Shown one piece after another: positions 51,680-61,324 of a DNA stretch of 64,000 nt (its first letter is position 1; each line of letters starts with the position of its first letter). The notes beneath the pieces are model-generated. The model was not told where the DNA came from. It worked only from the letters and a program-made list of their open reading frames with translations, and ran no database searches. The stretch comes from Kordia antarctica (GTDB lineage Bacteria; Bacteroidota; Bacteroidia; Flavobacteriales; Flavobacteriaceae): positions 2,137,501 to 2,201,500 of the forward strand of contig NZ_CP019288.1 in the NCBI RefSeq assembly GCF_009901525.1. Direction: 5' to 3'. The translations under genes were made by a program, and so were the position numbers.

Positions 51680-53776
51680 TTATATTTCTTTTATTGGAAT
51701 ATCTATGGATATACTTGTTCCTTTATTAATCATTGAATCTATATGTAACTCTCCATCAAGTGATTCCACTCTTGTAGCTACATTTTTTAATCCCATTCCT
51801 CTATTTTTTTTGTCATTTACATCAAATCCTACACCATCATCTTCTACGGATATATTTAGCTGATTTTCTCTACTAACAAGTTGAATTGTTATATTTTTTG
51901 CTTTCGCATATTTTAAGATATTGCTAATCAATTCTTGTATAATTCTATATATTGTAATTTCAACATCATTATCCAAACGATTGTTTAACCCATGCGCAAT
52001 AAACTCTACTTCTATCTGATTACTTTCTTCTAATGTTTCTTTTAAATCTTCCAAGGCAGCGACAAGACCAAACTTAGTAAGGACTCCTGAAGCCATATCG
52101 TGTGATATTTTCCGAACCTCATCACAGGCGTTATCCAATAATTCATTTGCTTTTTCATATTGCTTTATGTTGGATGATTTGAGTTCTTCTATATTTTCTT
52201 CAACCGATTTGAAATGCACTTTTACCATCGATAAAATACTGCCTAATCTATCGTGTAAATCTCTTGCAATCCGTTGTCTTTCGCTTTCTTGACCCTCTAT
52301 CATTGCATTGATAGACTTCATTTCTTGATTTTTTAATAACTCAGATACTTTTTGTTTGTCAATAATAGCCATATCAGCTTTCCGTTTTTGCTTACTTCCT
52401 CTAATAATTGCAATTAAAAGTAATATTAGTAAAAAAAAACCTATGGAAAGTGCATAATTCTTGATTTTCGAGTTATCTAATTCTTGCTGCGTAATTACTT
52501 TATCTTTAGCTAAGGAGTTCAACTCCATTTGTTCTTCTTGAAAATTAGCTTTTGTAATAATTGCCCTTTTTGATGTATCAAACATGCTCTCTTTTAACTT
52601 AACAAATTGATTTTTAAAACTTAATGCCTTATCAAATTCTTTTAACTCTGTGTGACTTAATGCCAAATTACCATATGCTTCTATTTGAACATTAACATTA
52701 CTCGATTGCGCTGCTAATTCAAGAGCATCTGTGTAATAATCAACAGCACTTTCATATAATTCTTTCCTAAATTCAATATTACCTAAGTTACAGTAAGCCT
52801 CAGCTAGGTATTCTGTAAGATTATACTTTTTTATGATAACTAAACTTTTCTCGTAATACGATGTTGCTTCGTTTAATTTATTCTCTACATAATAAACAGC
52901 AGCCATCATATTATACAAGACTACATTCTTTTTTTCTAAGCCTAATTCGTCATTTAGTAATGCGGATTTTTTAGTATACTCAAGTGATAAAGCTATCTTA
53001 TTCATTTTGAAGTACGCGATTCCTAAATTCATGTAAACATCTGTAAGTTCATAGACTCGATCAAATTCTTCCAGTATTAGTTTACTTTCCATCAAATATT
53101 TTATTGCAGATGGATACATTTCAAGATTGATATATAATGCTCCTATATTTGATAGCGAATAAGCTGTCTCGCTTTCATCATCTAATTCCTTTCTAATTTC
53201 CAATACTTCAAAATAATATTCCAGAGCTTTATCATACGCTCCAGTATTATTATATAACACTCCGATGTTGTTATTTATAGATGCCATTTGATATTTCAAC
53301 TTTAAAGATTTGAAGTTCTCAAGGGCAGCTAAATAATAAGCAATTGCCTTTTCTGATTGCTTTTGTAAAGTATAAATTCTTCCTAGTTGATTTTGCGCTC
53401 TTCCTGTTCCGTATGTATGCCCAATGTTTTGCTCAATACTTAAAACTTCAAGAAAAATGTTTTCTGCTTTTTTAAGTTTATTTTGATTTGTGTAGATTGT
53501 TCCTATTCTGGTCTTACTTGTTGCATTACCTTTGAAATATAATATTTGCTCACTTATTTTTTTTGCTTCCGCAGCATATTTCAATGCCTTTTCCTCATCA
53601 ATTCTAGTAAGCTCCCATGCCAAGTCATTTAATGTATTTACTCTCAAGGAGTCATTCTTCTGATTGGTTTGGAGCGTTACAAGCAAATCATCAATTGTTT
53701 GATTTTGTCCTATTGCTATATTCAGAAAGAAAAGAATACATACAATTAGAAATTTTATTTTAGTAGTTAAATACAT
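51680..53776 (-). CDS. TPR-containing membrane sensor histidine kinase (HisKA_3 type)
   Basis: The 698-aa protein has a signal peptide (KIKFLIVCILFFLNIAIG), about eight TPR repeats (for example AIAYYLAALENFKS, ALEYYFEVLEIRKE, AVDYYTDALELAAQ), a membrane helix (NYALSIGFFLLILLLIAII) and a kinase core with RIARDLHDRLGSILSMVK (phospho-histidine), IIQELISNILKYAKAKNI and VEDDGVGFD, then GMGLKNVATRVESLDG. It is the same type as the kinase at 17287 and probably senses an envelope signal through the TPR domain. Its gene is followed two bases later by the regulator, and a 59-aa gene lies 90 bases upstream. Confidence 0.92.
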   Translation of the reverse strand: MYLTTKIKFLIVCILFFLNIAIGQNQTIDDLLVTLQTNQKNDSLRVNTLNDLAWELTRIDEEKALKYAAEAKKISEQILYFKGNATSKTRIGTIYTNQNKLKKAENIFLEVLSIEQNIGHTYGTGRAQNQLGRIYTLQKQSEKAIAYYLAALENFKSLKLKYQMASINNNIGVLYNNTGAYDKALEYYFEVLEIRKELDDESETAYSLSNIGALYINLEMYPSAIKYLMESKLILEEFDRVYELTDVYMNLGIAYFKMNKIALSLEYTKKSALLNDELGLEKKNVVLYNMMAAVYYVENKLNEATSYYEKSLVIIKKYNLTEYLAEAYCNLGNIEFRKELYESAVDYYTDALELAAQSSNVNVQIEAYGNLALSHTELKEFDKALSFKNQFVKLKESMFDTSKRAIITKANFQEEQMELNSLAKDKVITQQELDNSKIKNYALSIGFFLLILLLIAIIRGSKQKRKADMAIIDKQKVSELLKNQEMKSINAMIEGQESERQRIARDLHDRLGSILSMVKVHFKSVEENIEELKSSNIKQYEKANELLDNACDEVRKISHDMASGVLTKFGLVAALEDLKETLEESNQIEVEFIAHGLNNRLDNDVEITIYRIIQELISNILKYAKAKNITIQLVSRENQLNISVEDDGVGFDVNDKKNRGMGLKNVATRVESLDGELHIDSMINKGTSISIDIPIKEI

Positions 53777-53866
53777 TGAACAAATAGATAAATATTTAAT
53801 AAATAATGCTTTACATCCTATAAAGATAATAAAGCATTAAGAGATATTTTATAATAAAGGTAAGAA

Positions 53867-54046
53867 TTAACTTTGTTTTTTAGGATTTCCCTCATCTTCT
53901 TCTCCTGGCCTAATATCCTTTATGGTAGTTGTTGGTGTAACTCCAGGTTTAGGATTTGCTGGTTTCGTAGTTACTGGTTCTTCTTCTTTCGGCTTTGTAG
54001 TTTCTGTATTTTCTGTTGTAGAGAAACCTTTTCTAGAATTTGTCAT
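53867..54046 (-). CDS. small Pro/Thr/Glu-rich protein, 59 aa
   Basis: A 59-codon frame with ATG at 54046 and stop at 53867-53869 encodes a polar, low-complexity protein (MTNSRKGFSTTENTETTKPK, then EEEPVTTKPANPKPGVTP) without hydrophobic segments. The composition is quite unlike noise in this AT-rich DNA: regular Pro, Thr and Lys spacing. It lies 90 bases upstream of the kinase gene on the same strand. No function can be assigned; a disordered peptide is likely. Confidence 0.5.
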   Translation of the reverse strand: MTNSRKGFSTTENTETTKPKEEEPVTTKPANPKPGVTPTTTIKDIRPGEEDEGNPKKQS

Positions 54047-54310
54047 AAATTAGAAGTTTTATGGATTAATAAGTACAAATATCGAATGATTTGGCTTAAT
54101 AAAACTCCATACTATTTACGGTAATTGTATCATTACTAGTAATGACTAATCCTCATATTTTTTAAAACTTGTAAATGTTTTCTTTGAAAAATAATTAGGA
54201 GTCGTTTATCATCCAATGGAATGTCTACTTGCTTGTGCATATTTATATGAATACACAAAAAGTGGAGTGAAAAATTAAATAATTCTAACACCAATAATCT
54301 TTAAAACTGA

Positions 54311-54403
54311 AACAATCAACTCCACATCCTCCTCCAAAAAGTTCGAAATTCTTTTCTCCGACTCCACAAAAACCCTTGAAAATCATTGATTTACAAGGGT
54401 TTA
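54311..54403. repeat. 67-bp direct repeat, copy 2, with terminator hairpin
   Basis: Bases 54311-54377 repeat 34926-34992 with four mismatches. A hairpin follows (AAACCCTTG...CAAGGGTTT) with a T-rich tail, in the same relative place as in copy 1 but with a different loop. Apart from this, 54047-54563 has no gene that I can see. It marks the right end of the 19.3-kb segment and lies just left of the IS4-like element. Confidence 0.6.
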
Positions 54404-54563
54404 TTTTTTTAGGTGTCATTGTGGTTGATATAAATTACTTTTTTTAAGATTTGTTTGCAATATCACTTTATAAAAACATTCTTTTCACCACCTATTTTTT
54501 TCAATCTTTCAAGGTAACTTCTCAATCAAATAATCTAAAAATTTAGTGTAGCATTTTTTTGAT

Positions 54564-54572
54564 AGTTATTAG
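54564..54572. repeat. target-site duplication, left copy
   Basis: AGTTATTAG directly precedes the left end of the IS4-like element and is repeated exactly at its right end, as expected for a 9-bp target duplication. Confidence 0.8.
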
Positions 54573-55873
54573 CACTAGTGTCCACTTAAAATAAGCTGAA
54601 AACCAGTTGGTTAGTATTATTTTCATTGACATTATTGCAATCTGATTTCATAAGTAATTCATTTACAGGCACTTTATCTAGTAGTGATGCAGATAAAATT
54701 TGTAGAATTTCGTAGTTTGAACGATTAATTTTTAAATCTTTTGCGATTATAGAAACTAAACAGTAAGTTATGATTGCTACATTAATTTGGAAACGAACAG
54801 CGTTTTCCGATGTTCCCCAAAAAGTTTTAACTTTTAGGTGTTGTTTTATCCATTTAAAAAACAATTCTACTTTCCATCTTTGTTTGTAAAGTAATGCAAT
54901 ATCTTGAGATGGTAGTTCAAAATTATTTGTCAAAAAAGTTAGCATTTTTTTATTTTCACTATCTAAAAACTTGACTTTTCGTATCTTCTTAGGATAATCT
55001 TTCGAGGTGTAAAAACCGTCTATTTTACCTATTTGGTCATATTTAATTCCTGTTGTTTTATCTACTTTTTGAGAATACATTCTTTTGAATTTTACATTAG
55101 ATTTTGCCCTAACTACAAAGTAGGCTTTAGCTTTTTCGATACGAAAAAGGCGTTCATAATCAACATAAGCACGGTCAAAAATGTAATAAGCAAACGGTTC
55201 ATAATCTATAACATCCATGGCATTAATGTCGTGAACATTTGCTTCTGTAATATGAATAAATACGGGGATTTGAGAGTTAACATTAAATAATGTGTGCAAT
55301 TTTATTCCAGCTTTGGTTTTACGAAAATGAGCCCAACAAAAAACACTTAAGCATAAGTCTATCGTTGATGAATCAAAGGCATAAATATTACCTTTTATAT
55401 CAAAAGGAGTATTGTTGTTTTTATCTTGAGCAATCAATATTAAATGATTGGCAAACTCCTCAAATATTTTGAAATTGCGATTTTCATTAGCCTTGGATAA
55501 ATTGCTACGAGTTACGTTTTTACCTAAACCTAAATGGTAGGATTTTGATTGATGTGCTTCGATAACAATTATCAAATCTCTCAAGCTTTCTCTAGCAGAA
55601 AGTTGTCCAAAAACCATTCATAATAATTGGTTCCAACAAGTAAAATGTTTGACAGATTTATTGCCAAAATATTTACTAGTTAACCTATCAAAAACGCGCT
55701 GGGGAAGAAATTCGACCAGTTGAGAAAAGACATATTTACCCTGATTCATATTCGTAATATTTGAACTACGAACATAATAATCATTTCAAATCGTCACGCT
55801 CAAAAATGACACTTAAAGTACAGATTTACAGTAATTTCAAAGAACTTATTTTATTTTTTAGTGGACACTAGTG
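54573..55873 (-). mobile_element. IS4-like insertion sequence with perfect ends
   Basis: CACTAGTGTCCACT (54573-54586) is matched exactly inverted by AGTGGACACTAGTG (55860-55873), and a 9-bp duplication AGTTATTAG flanks both. The element is 1301 bp with a single transposase frame. Perfect ends and duplication point to a recent insertion, but the transposase carries a nonsense codon, so it may be immobile or mobilised in trans. The inserted site is intergenic, and no gene appears to be broken. Confidence 0.85.
54586..55749 (-). pseudogene. IS4-type transposase (DUF4372/DDE) with in-frame stop
   Basis: The gene starts at 55749 (MNQGKYVFSQLVEFLP), a DUF4372 N-terminal domain, and reads to WNQLL at codon 43. 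Codon 44 is TGA (55618-55620), where related transposases have a cysteine before MVFGQLSARESL. After it the frame continues with the DDE domain: NIYAFDSSTIDLCLSVF (first Asp), YYIFDRAYVDYERL (second Asp) and LLYKQRWKVELFFKWIKQHL (Y-x(2)-R-x(3)-E-x(6)-K signature). Apart from that codon it is complete, 387 codons. A short version could start at 55617 but would lack the DNA-binding N terminus. Confidence 0.85.
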
Positions 55874-55882
55874 AGTTATTAG
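55874..55882. repeat. target-site duplication, right copy
   Basis: AGTTATTAG follows the right end of the IS4-like element and is identical to the left copy at 54564-54572. Confidence 0.8.
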
Positions 55883-56242
55883 TTTTACAGAATCTTTTAA
55901 TAAACCAACTAAATCATCATTCATAGAAATAAAAAAGAACTACTTATAAAAAATCACAACCAATATCTACTATGATAATTACCAATCAAAAAAAGATTGT
56001 TTAGCAAACTTGGGTTCTCTTTTTTACTTGTGCATCAACTTATGAAATAGCATAAACCTTTCTTACAATTCATGAATCACGAAGTTTCTTTTCTTTTCTT
56101 TCTTCCATATTCCCTATAAATTCAATACTATTAGACAAGGAAGCTAATACACATATTTATTACCAGAATTATGACAAGAAAGCCCAACAGAACCTGTTGG
56201 ACTTTTATATGTAAAAACAATATTTTATGTGTAAATTAAAAA
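55883..56242. other. 360-base intergenic region with terminator
   Basis: A stem-loop at 56179-56205 (AAAGCCCAACAG and CTGTTGGACTTT, one mismatch, loop of three bases) is the likely terminator of the M57 protease gene. No open frame of interest and no other signal are seen. Confidence 0.5.
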
Positions 56243-57376
56243 TTATAAAATTGAGAATGCGTAAGTAATTTCTAGATCTTCACGCGTACAAGTTTCTCCT
56301 TGATACGCAGAGCATTCTTCTTCTTCTTCATCTATATAATATCTATTGCTTCCGGCAGTTAATATACGGTTTCTATAATATGAATATGTTCCAGAGGTAT
56401 GATTGTATTCTTGTACTACTATTTCATAATTGACTTGTACATTTCTGTTTAAATTTGATAAGGTAGTATAGCTTCCATCTTCAAAAACATCAACAAAAAC
56501 GTTATCCAATACATACCACTCATTATTATCGTATTCAGTAAACTCATTTACAACATCAATACGCAATGCACGTGGAAATAAAGCTCTAAAGGCTACCAAA
56601 TCGCCTGTAGAAAAAGCATTTCCGCCGCGAGCTGTATGCCACATAATAGAACCTGTATCATTCGCACTTGTTCCAGGAATGTTTACTGCGCTACCTTCAC
56701 CATTAGCACTCCAATCCGTGTGTCTGAATCCTACGCAATGTCCAAGTTCATGAATAACTACGTTTCTTCGTATAGTTGCGCCGAAAGCTCCTAAAGCATC
56801 TACATTTAACGTAACCGTATTAAATACGCGTCCGTTAGATGGAAATCCTGCGCGTCCTAATACGTTTGAAGATTCTACTCCAAAGTCACTTCTAATAGTA
56901 ATGTCTGCCTGATTGGCATTGGTAACACGTACAAAGAATAATGCACAATTATTAATACCATTCAACTCAGTAATAGCGTTTACAGCATCTGTGGTCAAAG
57001 TGGTTCCAACAGAATTGTCTATGAACACATTGATACGCATTCTGTTTAACGATACTAATTTCCCAGTATTAAAAGCTTGTTCTGTATTGCTTCCAGTATC
57101 AGATAAATCGTAATCGTTAATATCTTTACTATACAATAAATCTGGCGGCGCCAAGAAATGATCGTTCGTTTCATAAATAGTGCCTTTTTCATAACCTCTA
57201 CTATATAATAATTGTACAACAGGATGATCGTCTGACGCTAATCGTTTAAAATCTGTGCGTTCAATAGGTGCGATTGCTTCTTCTTCAAGCAATTCTTCTG
57301 TATCATGTTGGCAACTTACAAATAGGAATAAGCCAACCAATACATACATAATGTCAAATGTTAATTTTCTTTTCAT
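56243..57376 (-). CDS. M57-type (dual-action HEIGH) metalloprotease lipoprotein
   Basis: The 377-aa protein has a lipoprotein signal (MKRKLTFDIMYVLVGLFLFV, then the SC lipobox). Near residue 207 is the extended zinc motif NVVIHELGHCVGFRHTDW (H-E-x-x-H-x-x-G-x-x-H), typical of metzincin-like M57 proteases, with a downstream IMWHTARGG that fits the Met-turn. A C-terminal beta-rich domain (about 270-377) has several Cys near the end. It should be a membrane-anchored or surface protease acting on extracellular protein. A perfect palindrome in its upstream region may be an operator. It is a single gene. Confidence 0.85.
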   Translation of the reverse strand: MKRKLTFDIMYVLVGLFLFVSCQHDTEELLEEEAIAPIERTDFKRLASDDHPVVQLLYSRGYEKGTIYETNDHFLAPPDLLYSKDINDYDLSDTGSNTEQAFNTGKLVSLNRMRINVFIDNSVGTTLTTDAVNAITELNGINNCALFFVRVTNANQADITIRSDFGVESSNVLGRAGFPSNGRVFNTVTLNVDALGAFGATIRRNVVIHELGHCVGFRHTDWSANGEGSAVNIPGTSANDTGSIMWHTARGGNAFSTGDLVAFRALFPRALRIDVVNEFTEYDNNEWYVLDNVFVDVFEDGSYTTLSNLNRNVQVNYEIVVQEYNHTSGTYSYYRNRILTAGSNRYYIDEEEEECSAYQGETCTREDLEITYAFSIL

Positions 57377-58191
57377 AGTTAAGTAGGATTTGTGATTGTT
57401 AAAATATTTATTTACTAAAGGTATGAAAACAAGTAAGTGATCACTTACGGAAATACCATAAATAAGGTATGAGAAACGATTCGTTTTATCTCAGAAAAAT
57501 TCCTTATGAACTCATGATTTTTTAGCACGAATGAGTTAATATAAGTATTGTCGGTTTTTATGTAGTTTTTGACGCCCACACTTTGAAGAAACGAAATTGC
57601 TTTGAATATTCAGCACTTGGACAAAAGACCAAACAAACTTCTTTATTACCTAAAGTAGATTCAAACAACCGTAAGAAATCACAGGTATTCAGTCCTTACA
57701 AAGAAAATCTTGAAAACGTACTTTATCTTCCTTTCTTTGCAGTTAATCTGATATGGAAATACACTATTTTAAAAAAAAAGACGTTACTTTTGTTAAATAT
57801 ATGAAATGATATCATCAGAATTTTAAAATTTCGATTTCAAAAAAAAGATTTCTCACAAACACAATTCTCCCCCTAACTTGCTGTTTTCTTATTAGTACTT
57901 ACTTTTTCAAACGAAGATGATTTTTTTCATTATAATGAATAAACAAAATCTAGTATCAAAAAAACAATAAAAACCTTTAAACTGTTGATATTTAAAGACG
58001 CTAGCTAAATTTCAAAACCTAGTTATACATCATTAAAAATCAAAAAAATAATAATTTATGAATTTTAAGTTTTTTATCTATAAATAGAACATATAGCTGA
58101 AAATTAAATACCCAAAAGACGCTGATAAAAACTAAAAAATTTGCACTGAAAATTCATAAATTATTAAAAATCAGTAGCTAAAATTATTTTT
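57377..58191. other. 815-base intergenic region without convincing gene
   Basis: The region contains the promoter area of the M57 protease and of the small membrane protein. A 73-codon frame with a TTG start (57583-57804) has neither signal nor domain and is probably noise. The sequence is AT-rich with many A- and T-runs and one palindrome (57433-57448). I see no RNA gene. Confidence 0.5.
57433..57448. promoter_or_regulatory. perfect 16-bp palindrome upstream of the M57 gene
   Basis: GTAAGTGA/TCACTTAC is a perfect 8+8 palindrome 57 bases before the M57 start. Its position fits an operator for a dimeric regulator of that gene, but no regulator is encoded nearby. Confidence 0.4.
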
Positions 58192-58218
58192 GTGAGTTTT
58201 TTTTTATACATTTATGCT

Positions 58219-58557
58219 GTGAAAATACAAAATACCATATTATTATTTTTCATATTTACTTTTACCTTACAAGCAAATACTACGGTTGAAACAAACCGTA
58301 CAAAGAAAAATATTAACGCAACAGTAATCGCAACCGATCAAGGAACTAATACAAGTTCATTGGTAGCACCAACTATTGCTAATGATGCTGAAGGCGGCGG
58401 AATTACTGCCGATAAAGGAAGTTTGAATTCTATTTTAGGATATTCTATACTTATCTTCTTTTCTGTGTTAATCATTATATTGATTGACAACAGAAACCTA
58501 GAGAGACGCTATAAAAAGTTAGCTTCTGACTTTAACAATAAAGAACCCATATTATAA
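58219..58557 (+). CDS. small exported membrane protein, 112 aa
   Basis: The GTG at 58219 begins a signal-peptide-like segment (KIQNTILLFFIFTFTLQAN); a longer GTG frame from 58192 is possible. The middle is polar with Thr, Asn and a short Gly-rich piece (EGGGITAD). A second hydrophobic segment, SILGYSILIFFSVLIIILI, spans the membrane near the C terminus, and a basic-acidic tail (DNRNLERRYKKLASDF) follows. It has no recognised family. A strong terminator follows at 58571. Confidence 0.55.
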   Translation: MKIQNTILLFFIFTFTLQANTTVETNRTKKNINATVIATDQGTNTSSLVAPTIANDAEGGGITADKGSLNSILGYSILIFFSVLIIILIDNRNLERRYKKLASDFNNKEPIL

Positions 58558-58570
58558 AAAATATACAAAC

Positions 58571-58604
58571 AAAAAAAGTCGAATATTGCTATTCGACTTT
58601 TTTT
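58571..58604. terminator. bidirectional terminator
   Basis: AAAAAAAGTCGAAT pairs with ATTCGACTTTTTTT around a six-base loop, with A- and T-runs on both sides. It lies between the convergent small membrane protein gene and the cystathionine beta-synthase-like gene and should stop both. Confidence 0.85.
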
Positions 58605-58623
58605 ATGCGGTATCATGAAAAAT

Positions 58624-59985
58624 CTATTTGATTCCTTTAATGATATCATATTTAGTAATAATATGATGTTTATTGTCGCCTAAATCTACCAATACGGCTT
58701 GATTATCTTTAGTAATTAATTTAGAAATTTCATCAATAGAAGTATTCTTATGTACTATTGGGAAAGGTTTTTGCATAATATCAGCAATGTACATATCTGC
58801 AATATCTTTATTCTCCATAAATTTTGCAAACAACGCCGTTTCGTCAATAGAACCTACAAAACCTTCAGCATCAACAACTGGAATTTGAGATATTTTGAAT
58901 TTACGCATACGCTCAATTGCATGCGAAACCAACTCTCCTGTTTTTACAGTAACCAATGGTTTATCATCATGATCTTTAATCAAATCGGCAGCCGAAGATA
59001 TTTCTACATCTAGAAATCCGCGTTCGCGCATCCAATCGTCATTAAACATCTTTCCAACATATCTACTTCCATGATCGTGAAATAATACTACCACTACATC
59101 GTCTTTTGTAAAATGTTCTTTTAATTGCAACAAACCTTTAATGGCAGATCCGGCAGAATTTCCTAAAAACATACCTTCTTCCTTTGCCAAACGTTGCGTA
59201 TAAACCGCAGCATCTTTATCGGTTACTTTCGTAAATCCATCAATAATATCAAAGTTTACATTTTTTGGTAAAATATCTTCTCCAATTCCTTCCGTGATGT
59301 ACGAATAGATTTCGTTTTCATCAAAAATACCTGTTTCATGATATTTCTTAAACACAGAACCATAGGTATCAACGCCCCAAATTTTAACATTCGGATTTTG
59401 TTCTTTCAAGTATTTTCCAACGCCTGAAATCGTTCCGCCAGTTCCAACACCAACAATAAAGTGCGTAACTTTTCCGTCGGTTTGCTTCCAAATTTCTGGA
59501 CCTGTACTTTCGTAATGTGCTTTTGCGTTACTCGGATTATCATATTGGTTTACATACCAAGAATTTGGAGTTTCTTCTCCCAAACGCTTTGAAACTGAGT
59601 AATACGAACGTGGATCATCTGGCTCAACAGCAGTCGGGCAAACCACAACTTCTGCTCCAACAGCACGTAAAATATCTATCTTTTCTTTCGATTGCTTGTC
59701 TGCCATTACACAAATAAGCTTATATCCTTTAATAATAGCAGCTAAGGCTAATCCCATTCCCGTGTTTCCAGAAGTACCTTCAATAATAGTTCCGCCAGGC
59801 TGCAAACGTCCATCAGCTTCTGCATCTTCAATCATCATTAACGCCATTCTATCCTTTACAGAATTTCCTGGATTAAATGTTTCGTATTTTGCCAATACCA
59901 AAGCATCAACATCTTTCACTAAAGCATTCATTTTGACCATTGGCGTATTTCCAATAGTTCCTAATATATTTTCTGCGTAGTCCAT
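58624..59985 (-). CDS. cystathionine beta-synthase-like PLP enzyme with CBS domains
   Basis: The start at ATG 59985 (MDYAENILGTIGNTPMV) is preferred; a longer frame would need TTG at 60006. The PLP domain has NPGNSVKDR (Schiff-base lysine), EGTSGNTGMGLA (phosphate and substrate loop), VGVGTGGTISGVGKYL and FLGNSAGSA. The C-terminal 120 residues form a CBS-domain pair (VKTGELVSHAIERMRKFKIS; VHKNTSIDEISKLI). The enzyme joins serine or O-acetylserine with homocysteine or sulfide in cysteine and transsulfuration metabolism; the CBS pair regulates it. The exact substrate (cystathionine beta-synthase or cysteine synthase) is uncertain. It belongs to the housekeeping part of the window. Confidence 0.92.
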   Translation of the reverse strand: MDYAENILGTIGNTPMVKMNALVKDVDALVLAKYETFNPGNSVKDRMALMMIEDAEADGRLQPGGTIIEGTSGNTGMGLALAAIIKGYKLICVMADKQSKEKIDILRAVGAEVVVCPTAVEPDDPRSYYSVSKRLGEETPNSWYVNQYDNPSNAKAHYESTGPEIWKQTDGKVTHFIVGVGTGGTISGVGKYLKEQNPNVKIWGVDTYGSVFKKYHETGIFDENEIYSYITEGIGEDILPKNVNFDIIDGFTKVTDKDAAVYTQRLAKEEGMFLGNSAGSAIKGLLQLKEHFTKDDVVVVLFHDHGSRYVGKMFNDDWMRERGFLDVEISSAADLIKDHDDKPLVTVKTGELVSHAIERMRKFKISQIPVVDAEGFVGSIDETALFAKFMENKDIADMYIADIMQKPFPIVHKNTSIDEISKLITKDNQAVLVDLGDNKHHIITKYDIIKGIK

Positions 59986-60074
59986 TCTTTTGTTTTGAAG
60001 CGACAAAGATACAAAGTTCTATTTATTTTATAGTATACAATCTTCAAAGTCTTGTTAATAGTAGCGTGTTGATT

Positions 60075-61316
60075 TTACTGAAATTTAATTGCTTTTACAG
60101 GCGTGATTTTGGTGATGATATACGAAGGAATCAACAACATTAAAACGCACAATACCAACGTTCCAATATTGAGCGCCAAAATATGCCAAACCTCTATATG
60201 TGTTGGAATAATGGCGGTATGATATTGCTCAGGATTCGGAAATTTTAGCAATCCAAAACTACGTTGTATCCAAATAAAAGCGATTCCAATAAGATTTCCC
60301 CAAAGCAATCCAATTCCAATCAAATATGCAGCGTTGTACAAAAATATTTTTCGAATACTCCAATTGCTACTTCCAAGCGATTTTAAAATTCCAATCATGG
60401 GCGTTCTATCTAAAATCAATACCAAAAGTGCGGTAATCATATTAATTCCTCCAACAATAATAATAATTCCAATAATGAGAAATATATTGACATCAAACAG
60501 TGAAATCCATTCAAAAATAAACGGAAATTTACTAATCACGCTTTGTGTATCTAAATTTGGAGGAATCACATGATAAATTTCTTCATCCTTTAGTTGAATC
60601 TCGTCAAAACTATCCAGAAAAACTTCAAAGTTTCCTATTTCGCCAGCTTTCCACTTATTCATTCGCCGAATGTGTCGAATATCAACCAACATCACATTGG
60701 CGTCAAACTTCTGAAAACCAGAATCATAAATTCCAACAATCTCAAACGTTCGTTCGTTCGGAATTTCATTTGTATTTTCTTTCAGAAATAAAGATTTAAA
60801 CGTGTCGCCAAGTTTCAACTCTAAGCGTCTTGCCAAATATGCTGAGATTAAAACTTCTCTATTTTCACGTTTGTCAGAAACGTTTGGAAATCGTCCTTCT
60901 TTCAAAAAATCAGTAAAAGCTTCCCAATTATAATCGGTTCCAACACCTTTTGCCAACACACCTTCAAATGTTTTTTCTGTGCGAATAATTCCTGCTTTTA
61001 TAGCAACTGCTTGAATATGTTTAATGCCTGAAACCTGCGTAAAATCTGGGTAAAACTCTTGATTGGAATCCAAAGGCGTCAACGAAACTTCTGAATCGTT
61101 ATTATCAAAATTGGAGATTTGAATATGTCCGTTAAACGCAGCAACTTTTTCTTGGATCGTTTTTTGCAATCCCATTCCCGTAGCAATCGCAACCATCATC
61201 ATCACAATACCAATAGCAATTGCTGCAATTGCAATTTTAATTATTGTTGCTGAGACACTACTTTTATACTGTTTAGCCTTAATAATACGTTTGGCAATAA
61301 AAAACTCGTAATTCAA
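60075..61316 (-). CDS. LolC/LolE-type ABC transporter permease (FtsX family)
   Basis: The 413-aa protein starts with RIIKAKQYKSSVSATIIKI followed by a membrane helix (IAAIAIGIVMMMVAIATG). A periplasmic MacB-like domain (about 50-260) leads to three helices (LFDVNIFLIIGIIIIVGGINMITAL, then two near 320 and 385). GILKSLGSSNWSIRKIFL is the conserved cytoplasmic loop of the family. In lipoprotein sorting this permease extracts lipoproteins from the inner membrane with an ATPase; no ATPase gene is adjacent. Synteny next to a NamZ-like gene and the CBS enzyme is common in flavobacteria, to my knowledge. Confidence 0.85.
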   Translation of the reverse strand: MNYEFFIAKRIIKAKQYKSSVSATIIKIAIAAIAIGIVMMMVAIATGMGLQKTIQEKVAAFNGHIQISNFDNNDSEVSLTPLDSNQEFYPDFTQVSGIKHIQAVAIKAGIIRTEKTFEGVLAKGVGTDYNWEAFTDFLKEGRFPNVSDKRENREVLISAYLARRLELKLGDTFKSLFLKENTNEIPNERTFEIVGIYDSGFQKFDANVMLVDIRHIRRMNKWKAGEIGNFEVFLDSFDEIQLKDEEIYHVIPPNLDTQSVISKFPFIFEWISLFDVNIFLIIGIIIIVGGINMITALLVLILDRTPMIGILKSLGSSNWSIRKIFLYNAAYLIGIGLLWGNLIGIAFIWIQRSFGLLKFPNPEQYHTAIIPTHIEVWHILALNIGTLVLCVLMLLIPSYIITKITPVKAIKFQ

Positions 61317-61324
61317 ATTAAAGA

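Noticed and set aside
57583-57804. 73-codon plus-strand frame in the long gap before 58192
   Set aside because: TTG start, no domain, biased Lys/Leu tail and no context; probably chance.
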